This document shows, piece by piece, positions 16,127-24,760 of a stretch of 64,000 bases of DNA (within the stretch, counting starts at the first letter, position 1; every line of letters begins with the position of its first letter). The notes under the pieces were generated by a model. It searched no databases and had not been told where the DNA came from. It was given only the letters and a program-made list of their open reading frames with translations. Source of the DNA: Bordetella petrii (lineage in GTDB: Bacteria > Pseudomonadota > Gammaproteobacteria > Burkholderiales > Burkholderiaceae_B); NCBI RefSeq assembly GCF_000067205.1, contig NC_010170.1:1550001-1614000 (forward strand). The letters are read 5' to 3'. Made by a program: the position numbers and the translations under genes.

Positions 16127-17494
16127 TCACCCGTGGCGACGCGTCGGTGCGCGCAGCGTCACGATTTCTTCGGCCGCGGTCGGGTGTACCGGAAGCACGG
16201 CGTCGAACTGTGCTTTTGTCGCACCCATTTGCAGCGCTATGCCCGCCAACTGAATCATCTCGGCGGCCTCCGGGCCGACGATGTGGACGCCGAGCACGCG
16301 ATCGCTAGCGCGATCCACGATCACCTTGATGAGCATGTGTCCGGGTTGGGCGGACATTGCGTGCTTCATCGGCTTGAAGCGCGCCTCGTAGACGTCGATC
16401 GCACCGAAGCGGGCCGCCGCGCCCTCTTCGCCGAGGCCGACCGTGGCCGCCTCGGGCGTGGTGAACACGGCGGTAGGAATCAGATCGTGGGCGACCGGCA
16501 CCTTGCGGCCACCGAACAGGGTATCGGCCAGCGCGTGGCCTTCGCGCACGGCGGCCGGGGTCAGCAAAGCCCGTGCAGTGACGTCGCCGATAGCGTAAAC
16601 GCCCGCCACCGAGGTCTGCGACCACTCGTCGACGACGATCGCGCCGCTCGCGGTGGTGGCCACACCGACTTGTTCCAGATTCAGCTCGCGTGTGTTGGGC
16701 TGGCGACCCGTGGCGCGCAGGACCGCATCGAAGGCGGCTGAACTGCCGTCAGACAACTTGGCCTGAATGCTGCCATCGGCGTGGCGAGTGAGCCCCGTCA
16801 CCGTGCAGCGTGGCACGATTGCCATGCCCGTTTCGAACAGGGCCTGCTGGAGATGTTCGCGCAGACCGTTGTCGAAGCCACGCAGCACGGTCGTGCCGCG
16901 CATCACCAGCGTGACCTGCGAGCCTAGGCGCTGCAAGAGACACCCCAGCTCAAGTGCGATGTATCCTGCCCCCTGAACCAGAACGCGTGCTGGTTGCAAA
17001 TGCCACTCGAAGAACGCGTCAGAGTCGCTCGCGAGTTCCGCGCCCGGCAGTTCCTCCGCGGTCGACGGCCGTGCTCCGGTCGCGATCAGGATGCGGCGGG
17101 CGCGGATAGCCTCACCGCTGCCTGCAAGGCGAACCACGCCACGGTCCTCGAGGGTCGCGCGGTCGTACAGAACGGATACACCCGCCTGCAACAGCCCATT
17201 GGTGTAGGCGGCCTCCAGGCGGCTAACCTCGGCAGCAATGTTGCTGCGCAAGCGCTCCCAATCAAATCGGCGCTCACCGACGGTCCAACCGAAGGCGGTG
17301 GCCACGTCGATCTCCTGCGAACAGCGCGAAGCCAGCACCATCAACTTCTTGGGCACGCAGCCACGGATGACACAGGTGCCGCCGATGCGTGACGACTCGG
17401 CCAATGCAACCCTTGCTCCGTGGCCCGCAGCAATGCGCGCCGCGCGCACACCCCCCGAACCACCGCCAATGACAAAGAGGTCGACCTCCTTCAT
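16127..17494 (-). CDS. gor: Glutathione-disulfide reductase
   Basis: A 455-residue NADPH-dependent flavoprotein that reduces GSSG to GSH. It has the N-terminal FAD fold (VIGGGSGGVRAAR), the redox disulfide Cys41-Cys46 in GGTCVIRGCVPKK, the NADPH fold (VQGAGYIALELG), the second FAD motif (VYAIGDVTARALLTPAA) and the C-terminal catalytic LPVHPTAAEE, so it is complete. The start at 17494 (MKEVDLFVIGG) overlaps the stop of the first GST gene by ATGA, showing co-translation. Placement behind two GST genes suggests it recycles glutathione consumed by those enzymes. Confidence 0.9.
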   Translation of the reverse strand: MKEVDLFVIGGGSGGVRAARIAAGHGARVALAESSRIGGTCVIRGCVPKKLMVLASRCSQEIDVATAFGWTVGERRFDWERLRSNIAAEVSRLEAAYTNGLLQAGVSVLYDRATLEDRGVVRLAGSGEAIRARRILIATGARPSTAEELPGAELASDSDAFFEWHLQPARVLVQGAGYIALELGCLLQRLGSQVTLVMRGTTVLRGFDNGLREHLQQALFETGMAIVPRCTVTGLTRHADGSIQAKLSDGSSAAFDAVLRATGRQPNTRELNLEQVGVATTASGAIVVDEWSQTSVAGVYAIGDVTARALLTPAAVREGHALADTLFGGRKVPVAHDLIPTAVFTTPEAATVGLGEEGAAARFGAIDVYEARFKPMKHAMSAQPGHMLIKVIVDRASDRVLGVHIVGPEAAEMIQLAGIALQMGATKAQFDAVLPVHPTAAEEIVTLRAPTRRHG

Positions 17495-18108
17495 GACAGG
17501 CCGACCATGACATGGGTGAGGAACCCAGGCCGTTTCGCCATGCGCTCGTACCACGCCTGCAGGTGCGGCTGCTTGGGCCGCTCGACATGTAGCTCGAACC
17601 ATCTATAGACCGAGGGACCAAGCGCAAGATCGGCCAACGAAAGTGTCGGCCCGGCAACGAACTCGCGTTGAGCCAACGCCGCGTCGAGTAGCGACATCCA
17701 GCGTGCCGTTGCCGCACGGTGTTGTTCGACGACTTCCGGCTGGCGTTGATCTACAGGCGTGCGGACAATTGATTGAAACAAGGGCGTGATGCCGTTGTTC
17801 AGCGTCCCGAGCTGCCAGTCCATCCAGCAGTCCACCTCGCTTCGACGCGCAGGTTGCGGTGGGTACAAGGACTCGCCCCGCGTGTTGCCAAGGTAGCGAA
17901 GGATCGTATTCGACTCCCAAACCACGTGATTGCCATCGATCAGCGTGGGGACCACTCCGTTCGGGTTCAGTCGCAAATAGGTCTCCTCGCGGTTGCCGCC
18001 AAAGGCGCCACCGAAGTCCACCCGCTCACTCGGCAGAGCCAACTCAGCCAAGCACCACATGACCTTTTGAACATTGGATGAACTTGCCCGTCCCAGTACT
18101 TTCAGCAT
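17491..18108 (-). CDS. Glutathione S-transferase family protein (first of two)
   Basis: A 205-residue GST. The N-terminal thioredoxin-like domain has an active-site Ser region (GRASSSNVQKVMWCLAEL) and the cis-Pro/GSH-binding NGVVPTLIDGNHVVWESNTILRYL. The C-terminal helical domain runs from about residue 90 and contains LSLADLALGPSVYRWF. The start at 18108 is chosen because homology begins at MLKVLGR; upstream codons add unrelated sequence. It lies between a second GST and gor in one operon. A substrate cannot be read from sequence; the neighbours suggest conjugation or reductive removal of substituents from an aromatic or quinone. Confidence 0.85.
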   Translation of the reverse strand: MLKVLGRASSSNVQKVMWCLAELALPSERVDFGGAFGGNREETYLRLNPNGVVPTLIDGNHVVWESNTILRYLGNTRGESLYPPQPARRSEVDCWMDWQLGTLNNGITPLFQSIVRTPVDQRQPEVVEQHRAATARWMSLLDAALAQREFVAGPTLSLADLALGPSVYRWFELHVERPKQPHLQAWYERMAKRPGFLTHVMVGLS

Positions 18109-18128
18109 ATCGTTACCTTTCCATGCGC

Positions 18129-18749
18129 TCAAATCTTTGGGACTGCCATGCCGCGCCGCACTGCGGCACGCTCGCCCACCGTGTCGAACCAGCGCTTGAC
18201 GTGTGGCACCTGATTCCACGGCAATGCGTGCAGCTCGAAGCGGGCAATCCACGGATACGTGGCAATATCGGCGATCGTGTACTCGTCACCCGCGAGGTAG
18301 GTCGAGTGTGCGAGGTGGCCGTCGAGCACCCGGTAAAGGCGGTGTGTCTCTTTCGAGTAGCGCTGCAAACCGTAAGTCTGCTCGGGGGCGTAGCGTCGAA
18401 AATGGTGCGTCTGCCCGAAAGTTGGACCGACTCCGCCCATCTGGAACATCAGCCACTGGATCGCTTGCAGCCGCGCGACAGGATCGGCAGGCAGCAGTCG
18501 ACCGGACTTCTCGGCCAGGTAGAGCAGGATCGCGCCGCTCTCAAACAACACCAGGCGCTGCCCGCAGGGACCGTCGCTGTCTTCGATTACCGGAATCTTG
18601 TTGTTGGGGTTGAGCGCCAGAAATTCGGGCGCGAACTGCTGGTCACGGCCGATGTCCACGGCGCGCAGCTCGTAGGGTAGGCCTAGCTCTTCGAGCGCAA
18701 TGGAAATCTTGCGCCCGTTCGGCGTGGCCCAGGTGTGCAGCGTGATCAT
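18129..18749 (-). CDS. Glutathione S-transferase family protein (second)
   Basis: A 206-residue GST related to the Ure2p/YfcG-like group: N-terminal WATPNGRKISIALEELGLPYE, GSH-binding NNKIPVIEDSDG and FESGAILLYLAEKSG, and a C-terminal domain with YTIADIATYPWIARFE. YfcG-type enzymes have disulfide reductase or quinone-directed activities rather than classical conjugation. It is 20 bases upstream of the other GST gene and 13 bases downstream of the nitroreductase gene, so all are likely co-transcribed. Sequence divergence from the first GST argues against a recent duplication. Confidence 0.87.
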   Translation of the reverse strand: MITLHTWATPNGRKISIALEELGLPYELRAVDIGRDQQFAPEFLALNPNNKIPVIEDSDGPCGQRLVLFESGAILLYLAEKSGRLLPADPVARLQAIQWLMFQMGGVGPTFGQTHHFRRYAPEQTYGLQRYSKETHRLYRVLDGHLAHSTYLAGDEYTIADIATYPWIARFELHALPWNQVPHVKRWFDTVGERAAVRRGMAVPKI

Positions 18750-18762
18750 GTGAATGCCAGCC

Positions 18763-19353
18763 TTAAAGAATGAGGCACGCTTCCGCGAAAGACAGGCGCG
18801 GCTGGCGCGCCATCAGCTTGGTGGCGTCGCCGTAGCCTAGGCCGCACAGGAAGTTGGATTTCCAGCGGCCATCGGGGAAGAACTCTGCGTCCACCTTGTC
18901 GGTGGCAAAGCCGCTCATCGGGCCACAATCGAGCCCAAGCCCGCGCGCCGCCAGCATCATGTAGCCGCCCTGCAGCGAGCCGTTGCGAAACGCGGTGCTC
19001 GCGGCCAGTGCCGAATTGCCGCCAAACATGTCGCGTGCGGCGGGGTTGTGCCAGATGCGAGGCATCTCCTCATAGAAGCAGCTGTCGTAGGCCACGATGA
19101 CCACGACCGGCGCGCTGCGGGTCTTCTCTACATTGCCGGGCATCAGGGCCGGCAGGAGCCTGGCCTTGGCTGATTCGGTGGTCAAGAAGACGAATCGCGC
19201 AGGCTGGCAATTCATCGATGTAGGCGCCATGCGCGTGATCTCGTACAACTCCTGCAATAGCGATTCGCCGACCGGCTTGTCGAGCCAGCCGTTCTGGCTG
19301 CGTGCTTCGGTAAACAGGGCGGCCCAGGCGGTGGGATCGATTCGGTGACTCAT
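18763..19353 (-). CDS. Nitroreductase-family flavoprotein (RutE/HadB-like)
   Basis: A 196-residue FMN-dependent reductase of the RutE/HadB subgroup. The typical opening LFTEARSQNGWLDKPV is followed by APTSMNCQPARFVFLT and GLGLDCGPMSGFATDKVDAEFF. RutE reduces malonic semialdehyde or a related product in uracil breakdown, while relatives in chlorophenol clusters act on quinones. Its position with glutathione enzymes and with Dabb and YciI proteins favours an aromatic or quinone substrate here, but that is inference. The protein appears complete. Confidence 0.82.
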   Translation of the reverse strand: MSHRIDPTAWAALFTEARSQNGWLDKPVGESLLQELYEITRMAPTSMNCQPARFVFLTTESAKARLLPALMPGNVEKTRSAPVVVIVAYDSCFYEEMPRIWHNPAARDMFGGNSALAASTAFRNGSLQGGYMMLAARGLGLDCGPMSGFATDKVDAEFFPDGRWKSNFLCGLGYGDATKLMARQPRLSFAEACLIL

Positions 19354-19367
19354 GGGGCTTGGTTCCT

Positions 19368-19670
19368 TTAGTTGATGGCGTAGTCGACTTGATGGCGCTG
19401 GACGCGCAGATCGCTCATCTCGCGCCGTACTCGTTGATGCTCCGGGTGATCGGCGTAGGCGGCCAGCGCAGCGCTCGACTCGAACTCGCTGTAGAGCACG
19501 ACATCGAATGCGTAGTCGACATCACTCTGGTCGAGCCCCACCTCCAGGCGCAAAAGCCCGGGCACCTTGCCCCGGAGGCTCTCTAGGGCGTGCTTTACGA
19601 TATGGCGATTCAGCTTTCGCTCAGCGGGCGTGCTGCCTTTGAGCTTCCACATCACAATGTGCTTGATCAT
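19368..19670 (-). CDS. Dabb-domain (stress-responsive A/B barrel) protein
   Basis: A 100-residue protein of the Dabb family, recognisable by the opening MIKHIVMWKLK and the central VPGLLRLEVGLDQ and FDVVLYSEFES segments, ending with HPEHQRVRREM. Dabb proteins are small dimeric alpha/beta barrels; some act as cyclases or isomerases and others have no known role. It sits in the middle of the glutathione/nitroreductase operon with a short gap on both sides, which suggests a catalytic role in the same pathway. Confidence 0.82.
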   Translation of the reverse strand: MIKHIVMWKLKGSTPAERKLNRHIVKHALESLRGKVPGLLRLEVGLDQSDVDYAFDVVLYSEFESSAALAAYADHPEHQRVRREMSDLRVQRHQVDYAIN

Positions 19671-19682
19671 GGTGGGCTTGGT

Positions 19683-19988
19683 TCAGGGTTGGGGTGGAAA
19701 TCCGGCCTTCTGCGGCCAGAGATTCTCGAAGGGGTGAACGAGGGTCTGTGCGTACAGGCCGGCGCGGGTAAAGGGCTCTGCGTCGAGCCAAACTTGCGCT
19801 GCCGCCGCGTTGGCGAATTCGATCACGAGCAGGCTGCCGACCCCGTGCTGGCCACCTGCCGACAGCAGCGGCCCGGCGAACGCGATGCGATCGGCCACCT
19901 GGGCCAGGTAGGCCTTGTGCCTGGGGCGCACCTCGGCCCGCAGCGCCTCGGTGCCAGGCCTGTCGAGCAGGTGCAGAACGTAGATCAT
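19683..19988 (-). CDS. YciI-family protein
   Basis: A 101-residue ferredoxin-like-fold protein of the YCII family. It has MIYVLHLLDRPG, a conserved His in VRPRHKAYLAQV, FAGPLLSAGG and the C-terminal AEPFTRAGLYAQTLVHPFENLW. In this family TftG of the 2,4,5-trichlorophenoxyacetate pathway acts as a dehydrochlorinase using a His-Asp pair; the equivalent Asp is Glu here (AEPF). As the first surviving gene of the operon it lost its upstream region to the IS91-like end at 19998. The outward frame from that IS end is out of phase with this gene. Confidence 0.82.
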   Translation of the reverse strand: MIYVLHLLDRPGTEALRAEVRPRHKAYLAQVADRIAFAGPLLSAGGQHGVGSLLVIEFANAAAAQVWLDAEPFTRAGLYAQTLVHPFENLWPQKAGFPPQP

Positions 19989-19991
19989 GCT

Positions 19992-19997
19992 ACGGAT
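19992..19997 (+). repeat. Possible 6-bp nested IS91-like end remnant
   Basis: The hexamer ACGGAT directly precedes the copy B terminus, so the junction reads ACGGATACGGATAGG. It could be the smallest member of the nested-end series or chance; it is too short to decide. Confidence 0.35.
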
Positions 19998-21140
19998 ACG
20001 GATAGGAAATTCAACCGCATGAGGCCAAGTATGGCACGAGTTTTGGGCCTCGAAACACGTTCGGCCAAGGAAGGTTGAGCGCTCGCTTGCCGCTCAATGG
20101 CAAGAGCTTGGGAGGCAGTATGCATTTGGGCCTGGCGCGCGCGCAGCTGCTTCCCCGCAGCGATGGATACCGCCGCTTCACTGGGTCACCAATTGACGCG
20201 CTGGTCTACCTCGTCGGGTTGAGCTGCCAGATCCCAATCCGGCTCGCCTTGCGCACCATCATCCACCGGCGCGTCGCAGCCCTCCCACAGCGGTGGCCCG
20301 CGTGCCGGGGTGATGTGCGGGGGGGCAGACTCCACCCCGATGTGGTTCAGGATGTGGCGGATTTCGGCGCTGTGGGTGATGAAGGCAATGATGCGCATCT
20401 GCCCACCGCACATGGGGCACAGCAGCGGAAATGCCTCGTAGATGCGGGCAATCAGCACCGCCCACAAGTAATGCGCCGCTCGCTTCGGGCGTGCTTCAGG
20501 TTCGGGTGTGGGTGTGGCCGCGTTGCCCGGCGCCGCCACCCCAGGTACGCCCGCGCCAGGTTGTGCAGTCTCCACCGTGGCTGGTTGCGACGCAGCAGGC
20601 TGAGCCAGCGCCGTTACCGCCGCTCTCAGCGGCGAGTTTGGTGCCAGCACACCAAAGTAGCGGTGCCGGTGGGTGCGTGGCGGTGGCACCAGCGCGGCGA
20701 TGCGGTCGATCAGTTCCAGCGGTGTGAGGTGCAGCTCATCTGCCTTGGCACCACGCTTGTCACTGGTGGGCTCGCTGCGCTGTTTGGCACAGCGGTACAC
20801 CAGTTTGCTTCCCTCTTTGCGTAGGCGCTCGATGGAAAATGGTGGACGCGCGCAATAGCGCAGCAGCCGCTCCAGCGCAGCGCGGTCGTGGGCTTCGATG
20901 CAGACACCGGCGTCCACCGAGAAGCCGCTGTGTTTGTAGCCCAGCATGTCTTTGGCGTCACAGTTCTCCAGCAGGCCCCGAGCAACGAAGGCGCGCAGGA
21001 TACGTTTTTGCAGTGTGGTCTGCACTGGGGCCACGGTAGCCGCATCGATGCCGGTGGCCGCGTGAAAGATGACACCCGGCGATGAGATTCGAGGGGTCGC
21101 ATCAGCATCGCCCTCGCCCTCCACTTCCTCAAACACCCCG
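19998..21140 (-). mobile_element. IS91/ISCR-like element, half copy B (ori end kept)
   Basis: Matches copy D from the ori end for 1143 bases, then switches to aminotransferase sequence. It keeps the C-terminal 317 codons of the transposase and lacks the catalytic HUH motif. It matches copy D and not copy A in the variable middle part. Confidence 0.9.
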
Positions 21141-21988
21141 GCCAGGGCAGCGTGGTAGCGCCTGGCCAGGTGCTGGCGCCGCTGCAGGAACTGCGACAGG
21201 CGCTGCAGTTGCACCAGGCCCAGGGCGGCGGCGATGTCGGTCAGGTTGTACTTGAAGCCCGGGGCCACCACCTCGTAGTACCAGGCGGGCGTTTTGGAGG
21301 TGAAGCGGTCGAAGGCGTCGCGGCTCATGCCGTGCAGGCGCATCACGCGCATGCGCTCGGCCAGGCCCGGGTCGCGCGTGACGGCCATGCCGCCCTCGCC
21401 GGTGGTGATGGTCTTGTTGGCGTAGAAGCTGAACACCGTCACGTCGGAGGCCAGCTGCCCCACCAGCGTGCCCTGCCAGGTGGTGGGCAGGGCATGGGCG
21501 GCGTCTTCGACCACCTTCAGGCCATGTTCGCGCGCGATGGCCAGGACGGCATCCATGCGGCAGGCCAGGCCCCCGTAGTGCACGGGCATGATGGCCTTGG
21601 TACGCGGGGTGATGGCGGCTCGGATCTTCTCGGGGTCTATGTTCAGCGTCACCGGGTCCACGTCGACCAGCACGGGGTCTGCGCCGAGGTAGCGCACTAC
21701 CTCCACGGTGGCGGTGAAGGTCAGCGTGGGCGCGATCACCTCGTCGCCCGGGCCTATGCCCAGCGCCTCGAGCGCCAGGTGCAGCCCGGCCGTGGCGGAG
21801 TTGACGGCAACGGACTGCAGGCCGTCGCCGCCGAGGTAGGCGATGAAGGCCTCTTCGAAGGCGCGGGTCTTGGGGCCGGTGGTCACCCAGCCGGAGCGCA
21901 AGGCATCGGTGACGGCGGCGATCTCGGCGTCGCCGATGTCGGGGCGCGCGAAGGGCAGGAAGGTCGGCGTGGTTTCAGGCATGGTCAT
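20186..21988 (-). CDS. Chimeric ORF: DegT/DnrJ/EryC1 aminotransferase N-part fused in frame to IS91 transposase C-part
   Basis: 600 codons from ATG 21988, which overlaps the methyltransferase stop by ATGA. Residues 1 to about 282 are a PLP-dependent sugar aminotransferase: PFARPDIGDAEIAAV start, NSATAGLHLALEALGIGPGDEV, PVHYGGLACRMD, VEDAAHALPTTW and the PLP lysine in FSFYANKTITTGEGG. The last 90-100 residues of the enzyme, including part of the active-site surface, are missing. At about 21140 the frame continues without a break into transposase residues from VFEEVEGEG to its normal stop. A soluble fusion could be made, but aminotransferase activity is doubtful. The original product would be an amino sugar for a surface polysaccharide. 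Confidence 0.8.
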   Translation of the reverse strand: MTMPETTPTFLPFARPDIGDAEIAAVTDALRSGWVTTGPKTRAFEEAFIAYLGGDGLQSVAVNSATAGLHLALEALGIGPGDEVIAPTLTFTATVEVVRYLGADPVLVDVDPVTLNIDPEKIRAAITPRTKAIMPVHYGGLACRMDAVLAIAREHGLKVVEDAAHALPTTWQGTLVGQLASDVTVFSFYANKTITTGEGGMAVTRDPGLAERMRVMRLHGMSRDAFDRFTSKTPAWYYEVVAPGFKYNLTDIAAALGLVQLQRLSQFLQRRQHLARRYHAALAGVFEEVEGEGDADATPRISSPGVIFHAATGIDAATVAPVQTTLQKRILRAFVARGLLENCDAKDMLGYKHSGFSVDAGVCIEAHDRAALERLLRYCARPPFSIERLRKEGSKLVYRCAKQRSEPTSDKRGAKADELHLTPLELIDRIAALVPPPRTHRHRYFGVLAPNSPLRAAVTALAQPAASQPATVETAQPGAGVPGVAAPGNAATPTPEPEARPKRAAHYLWAVLIARIYEAFPLLCPMCGGQMRIIAFITHSAEIRHILNHIGVESAPPHITPARGPPLWEGCDAPVDDGAQGEPDWDLAAQPDEVDQRVNW

Positions 21989-22680
21989 GTCGGTTTGACC
22001 GCCCAGGTCAGGCGGTGGGTGCGCAGCGCAGGCAGCAGGGAGGCTGCGCCTATCAGCGCCGCCGGCAGCCGCCGCGCGAGCGGCGGCGCCAGCGTGAGCC
22101 TGCGCGAATGCAGCAGGGCGCCGGGGAACAGCGTCCGCAGCTCGGCCAGCGGCAGTCTGCGCACGTCGCGATTGTGCGGGTTGTCGACGACGAAGTCGTA
22201 GACCAGCACGCCACCGCCCGGCGCCACCCAGCGCCATAGCTGGCGCGCGAACTGCTGGCGGTAGCCGGGGTCGAGCAGAGAGCTGAAAACGGTGAAGGCC
22301 AGCACGGCCTGCTGGCTGGCCTCGGGTATGGGCGCGGCGCAGGCATCGCCCTGCAGGATGTGCACGCCGTTTGGCAGCAGGGCGCACGCGGCGTCCGCAC
22401 GTTCGGGCAGCAGCTCGATGCCGGTGAGCTGCCGTGGCGTGGCGCCCAGGCGCAGCAGATCGAGCAGATTGCCCCCGCTGCCGCAGCCCACTTCGAGCAG
22501 GGGGCGGCCTGCCAGCCCGCTCCAGCCATGCACGCGCCAGATCCGGGCCATGGCGCGCAGGCGCTCCTGCTGGGCCTGCAGCGCCGCCGCATTGGCATAC
22601 AGGCTGTATCGCAGTGCGTCGGCCTCGTTGTCGCGGCGCGCATAGCGGGCCTGGACGGCGCGGGTCTCGGGCGTATTCAT
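21985..22680 (-). CDS. SAM-dependent methyltransferase of a polysaccharide cluster
   Basis: A 231-residue class I methyltransferase. The SAM-binding motif LLEVGCGSGGNLLDLL lies at about residue 61, followed by LTGIELLPERAD, HILQGDACAAPIP and an Ala/Phe-rich AVLAFTVFSSLLDP. The start at 22680 (MNTPETRAVQ) overlaps the glycosyltransferase stop, and its own stop overlaps the aminotransferase start, so three genes are translationally coupled. It probably O-methylates a sugar of the surface glycan; the acceptor is unknown. Confidence 0.8.
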   Translation of the reverse strand: MNTPETRAVQARYARRDNEADALRYSLYANAAALQAQQERLRAMARIWRVHGWSGLAGRPLLEVGCGSGGNLLDLLRLGATPRQLTGIELLPERADAACALLPNGVHILQGDACAAPIPEASQQAVLAFTVFSSLLDPGYRQQFARQLWRWVAPGGGVLVYDFVVDNPHNRDVRRLPLAELRTLFPGALLHSRRLTLAPPLARRLPAALIGAASLLPALRTHRLTWAVKPT

Positions 22681-23705
22681 CGCGTGATCCTCGCGAAGCG
22701 CGACGAGGGCGCGCGCGAACGCAGCATGTCCCACAGGCCGCGCCACGTGCCCCAGCCATAGCCGACGTGGAACGTCGTGATCACGGCCGGCAGTCGCCAC
22801 AGTAGCCGCCAGGCGCTGGCCGCGCGCGCCGCGGCCATGCTGGCCAGCGCGAGATAGCCGCCATAGAGCACAAGCAGCGCCGCGGCGGGCCACGGTGTCC
22901 AGGGCAGCAGCAGCGCAGCGATGAACAGCGCGGCGACGAACAGTGCCGGCACGAGCTGGCGCAACGAGCCCGGCTGGCCATGCTTGCGCACCACGAAGGG
23001 CCGCCAGTAGCCGTACTGCCGCTGCTGGGCCAGGAGGTGGCGCAGCGAGTTGCGCGGGTGATAGACCGAGTGGATGGCGCCGCTTTGCCAGATGCGGCCG
23101 CCGGCCATGCGCAGGCGCAGGTTATGCTCGTCGTCCTGGTTGCGCACCAGCGCCTCGTCGAACAGGCCGAAGCGCGCGAACGCCTCGTGCCGCCAGCAGC
23201 CCAGGTATACGGTGTCGGCCTCGCCCTCGTAGCCGCGGTCGCGTGATCGCGCGCCGCCCACCACCCAGCGGCACTGGAAGGCCGCAGCGACGGCCTCGCC
23301 CATGGGGCCCGTGCCCTGAGCGACCCAGGGGCCGCCCACGTTGTCGGCGCCGCTGCGCTCCAGCGCCTCGATGCAGCGCGCCAGGTAGTCGGGCGCGAAT
23401 CGGGTGTGGATGTCGAGCCGGGCGATCACCTCGCCGTTCGCCCGCGCGATGCAGGCATTGAGCCCGGTGGAGACGATGCGGCCAGGGTTGTCCACGCACA
23501 CCAGCCGCGTGTCGCGCGCGTAGCGCTCCCGCAGGCGCTCGCGCGTGCCGTCGTCGCTGTCGCCATCGGCGATCAGCACCTCCATGCGCCAGCCTTCGGG
23601 CAGCTGCTGGCGCAGCACCGAGTCGCAGAAGGCGTCGATGAAGGCCGCCTCGTTGCGGCAGGGGGCGATGACGCTGAGCAGGCGGGGGACGGGGGTGGCG
23701 GTCAT
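22677..23705 (-). CDS. Family 2 glycosyltransferase with C-terminal membrane segments
   Basis: A 342-residue GT-A fold enzyme. SVIAPCRNEAAFIDAFCDSVL opens the domain, followed by LIADGDSDDGTRERL, the metal-binding RLDIHTRF (DxH in place of DxD) and the catalytic-loop QDDEHNLRLRMAGG. Two or three hydrophobic segments at about 255-305 anchor it in the inner membrane. Such proteins add sugars to lipid-linked intermediates. It lies between GT4 and methyltransferase genes with 4-base overlaps at both ends. Confidence 0.85.
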   Translation of the reverse strand: MTATPVPRLLSVIAPCRNEAAFIDAFCDSVLRQQLPEGWRMEVLIADGDSDDGTRERLRERYARDTRLVCVDNPGRIVSTGLNACIARANGEVIARLDIHTRFAPDYLARCIEALERSGADNVGGPWVAQGTGPMGEAVAAAFQCRWVVGGARSRDRGYEGEADTVYLGCWRHEAFARFGLFDEALVRNQDDEHNLRLRMAGGRIWQSGAIHSVYHPRNSLRHLLAQQRQYGYWRPFVVRKHGQPGSLRQLVPALFVAALFIAALLLPWTPWPAAALLVLYGGYLALASMAAARAASAWRLLWRLPAVITTFHVGYGWGTWRGLWDMLRSRAPSSRFARITR

Positions 23706-24760
23706 TTGAGCAGTTGCCGGTACAGCCGGTCGATCTGGTCCATCTGCGCCTTGCGGTCGCCGTCCAGCGCGATGCGCTCGGCGTTGCGGATGCCGATGCC
23801 GTGCATGTACGCATCGTCATCGGCGAGTCGCTGAAGCACGTCGGCCAGCGCACGCGCATCGCCCGCTGGCACCAGCAGGTCGGGGGCGATCCACTGCCGG
23901 TTGGCCGCCAGGTCGCTCGCCACCACCGCCAGGCCGCAGGCCATGCTCTCGAGCATGGCCACGGAGGTCGCGTCGCTCGCGGGCACGCTGACCGAGATTT
24001 TGCAGCGTGCCAGCACTGAGGCCATGCCCGCGTCGTCGAGGCGACCGTGGAACGCCACGCATTGCGCCAAGCCCCGTTCCTGTACCCGGGCGCGCAGCGC
24101 GGGTTCGAGCGAGCCGCCGCCCAGCAGGTGCAGCGTCAGCGGCGCACCGGGCAGCCGCTGGCGCAGCAGGGCGCAGGCATCGATCAGCGTGTCGATGTGG
24201 TAGTTGGGCTCCCAGGCGCGCAGGCTTACGATCTGCAGGCCGCTCTTGTTCTCCCAGGGCGCGGGTGCGAAGCGTGCGCGGTCCACGCCCCAGTGGATCT
24301 CGTGCACCGGCGCGCGAGGGCGGTACTGCCGCGCGGCCTCGACCAGGCTTTCCGAGTCACCGGTGACGAGGTCGGCGCGGCGCAGGATCCAGCCCGTGAG
24401 CCAGCGCATCCAGGGGCTGCGGTGCGGTGTCACGAGCAGGTCGCTGCCCCAGGCCGTCATCACGAGCGGGTGGCGGCCGCAGCGCGCTGCCAGGTAGCCG
24501 TAGGAGGTGAGATAGTGCGCGTGCACGATGTCAGGGGCCAGCGCGTGCACATGGCGCTGCGCCGCGCCCGCGCGCAGCAGCCAGTCGGTCTGGTGCCGCA
24601 CGGGCGGCAGGATGCGCTGCTCCACGCCGTCGAGCGGCTCGGGCCGCGCCGTGACGAGCGATACGCGCCAGCCGCGCGCACGCATCTCCGTCGCCCAGCG
24701 CCGGGTGTGGGGGCTGTTGGCGTCACCCAGCAGGCACAGGTGGGGCGGCGTGTCAGCCAT
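23702..24760 (-). CDS. Family 4 glycosyltransferase
   Basis: A 352-residue GT-B fold enzyme. The N-terminal acceptor domain has LCLLGDANSPHTRRWATEMRARGW and DIVHAHYLTSYGYLAA. The C-terminal nucleotide-sugar domain has IVSLRAWEPNYHIDTLI, LHLLGGGSLEPALRA and the donor-binding SDATSVAMLESMACGLAVVASD, in which the usual EGFGL..EA pattern is replaced by TSVAMLES. It acts on the cytoplasmic side in glycan assembly and overlaps neighbours on both sides. Confidence 0.85.
   Translation of the reverse strand: MADTPPHLCLLGDANSPHTRRWATEMRARGWRVSLVTARPEPLDGVEQRILPPVRHQTDWLLRAGAAQRHVHALAPDIVHAHYLTSYGYLAARCGRHPLVMTAWGSDLLVTPHRSPWMRWLTGWILRRADLVTGDSESLVEAARQYRPRAPVHEIHWGVDRARFAPAPWENKSGLQIVSLRAWEPNYHIDTLIDACALLRQRLPGAPLTLHLLGGGSLEPALRARVQERGLAQCVAFHGRLDDAGMASVLARCKISVSVPASDATSVAMLESMACGLAVVASDLAANRQWIAPDLLVPAGDARALADVLQRLADDDAYMHGIGIRNAERIALDGDRKAQMDQIDRLYRQLLK

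Noticed and set aside
20186..22759. An 857-codon frame covering methyltransferase, aminotransferase and transposase
   Set aside because: The part before 21988 is antisense-like, Arg/Ala-rich shadow of the methyltransferase frame; the real chimera starts at 21988.
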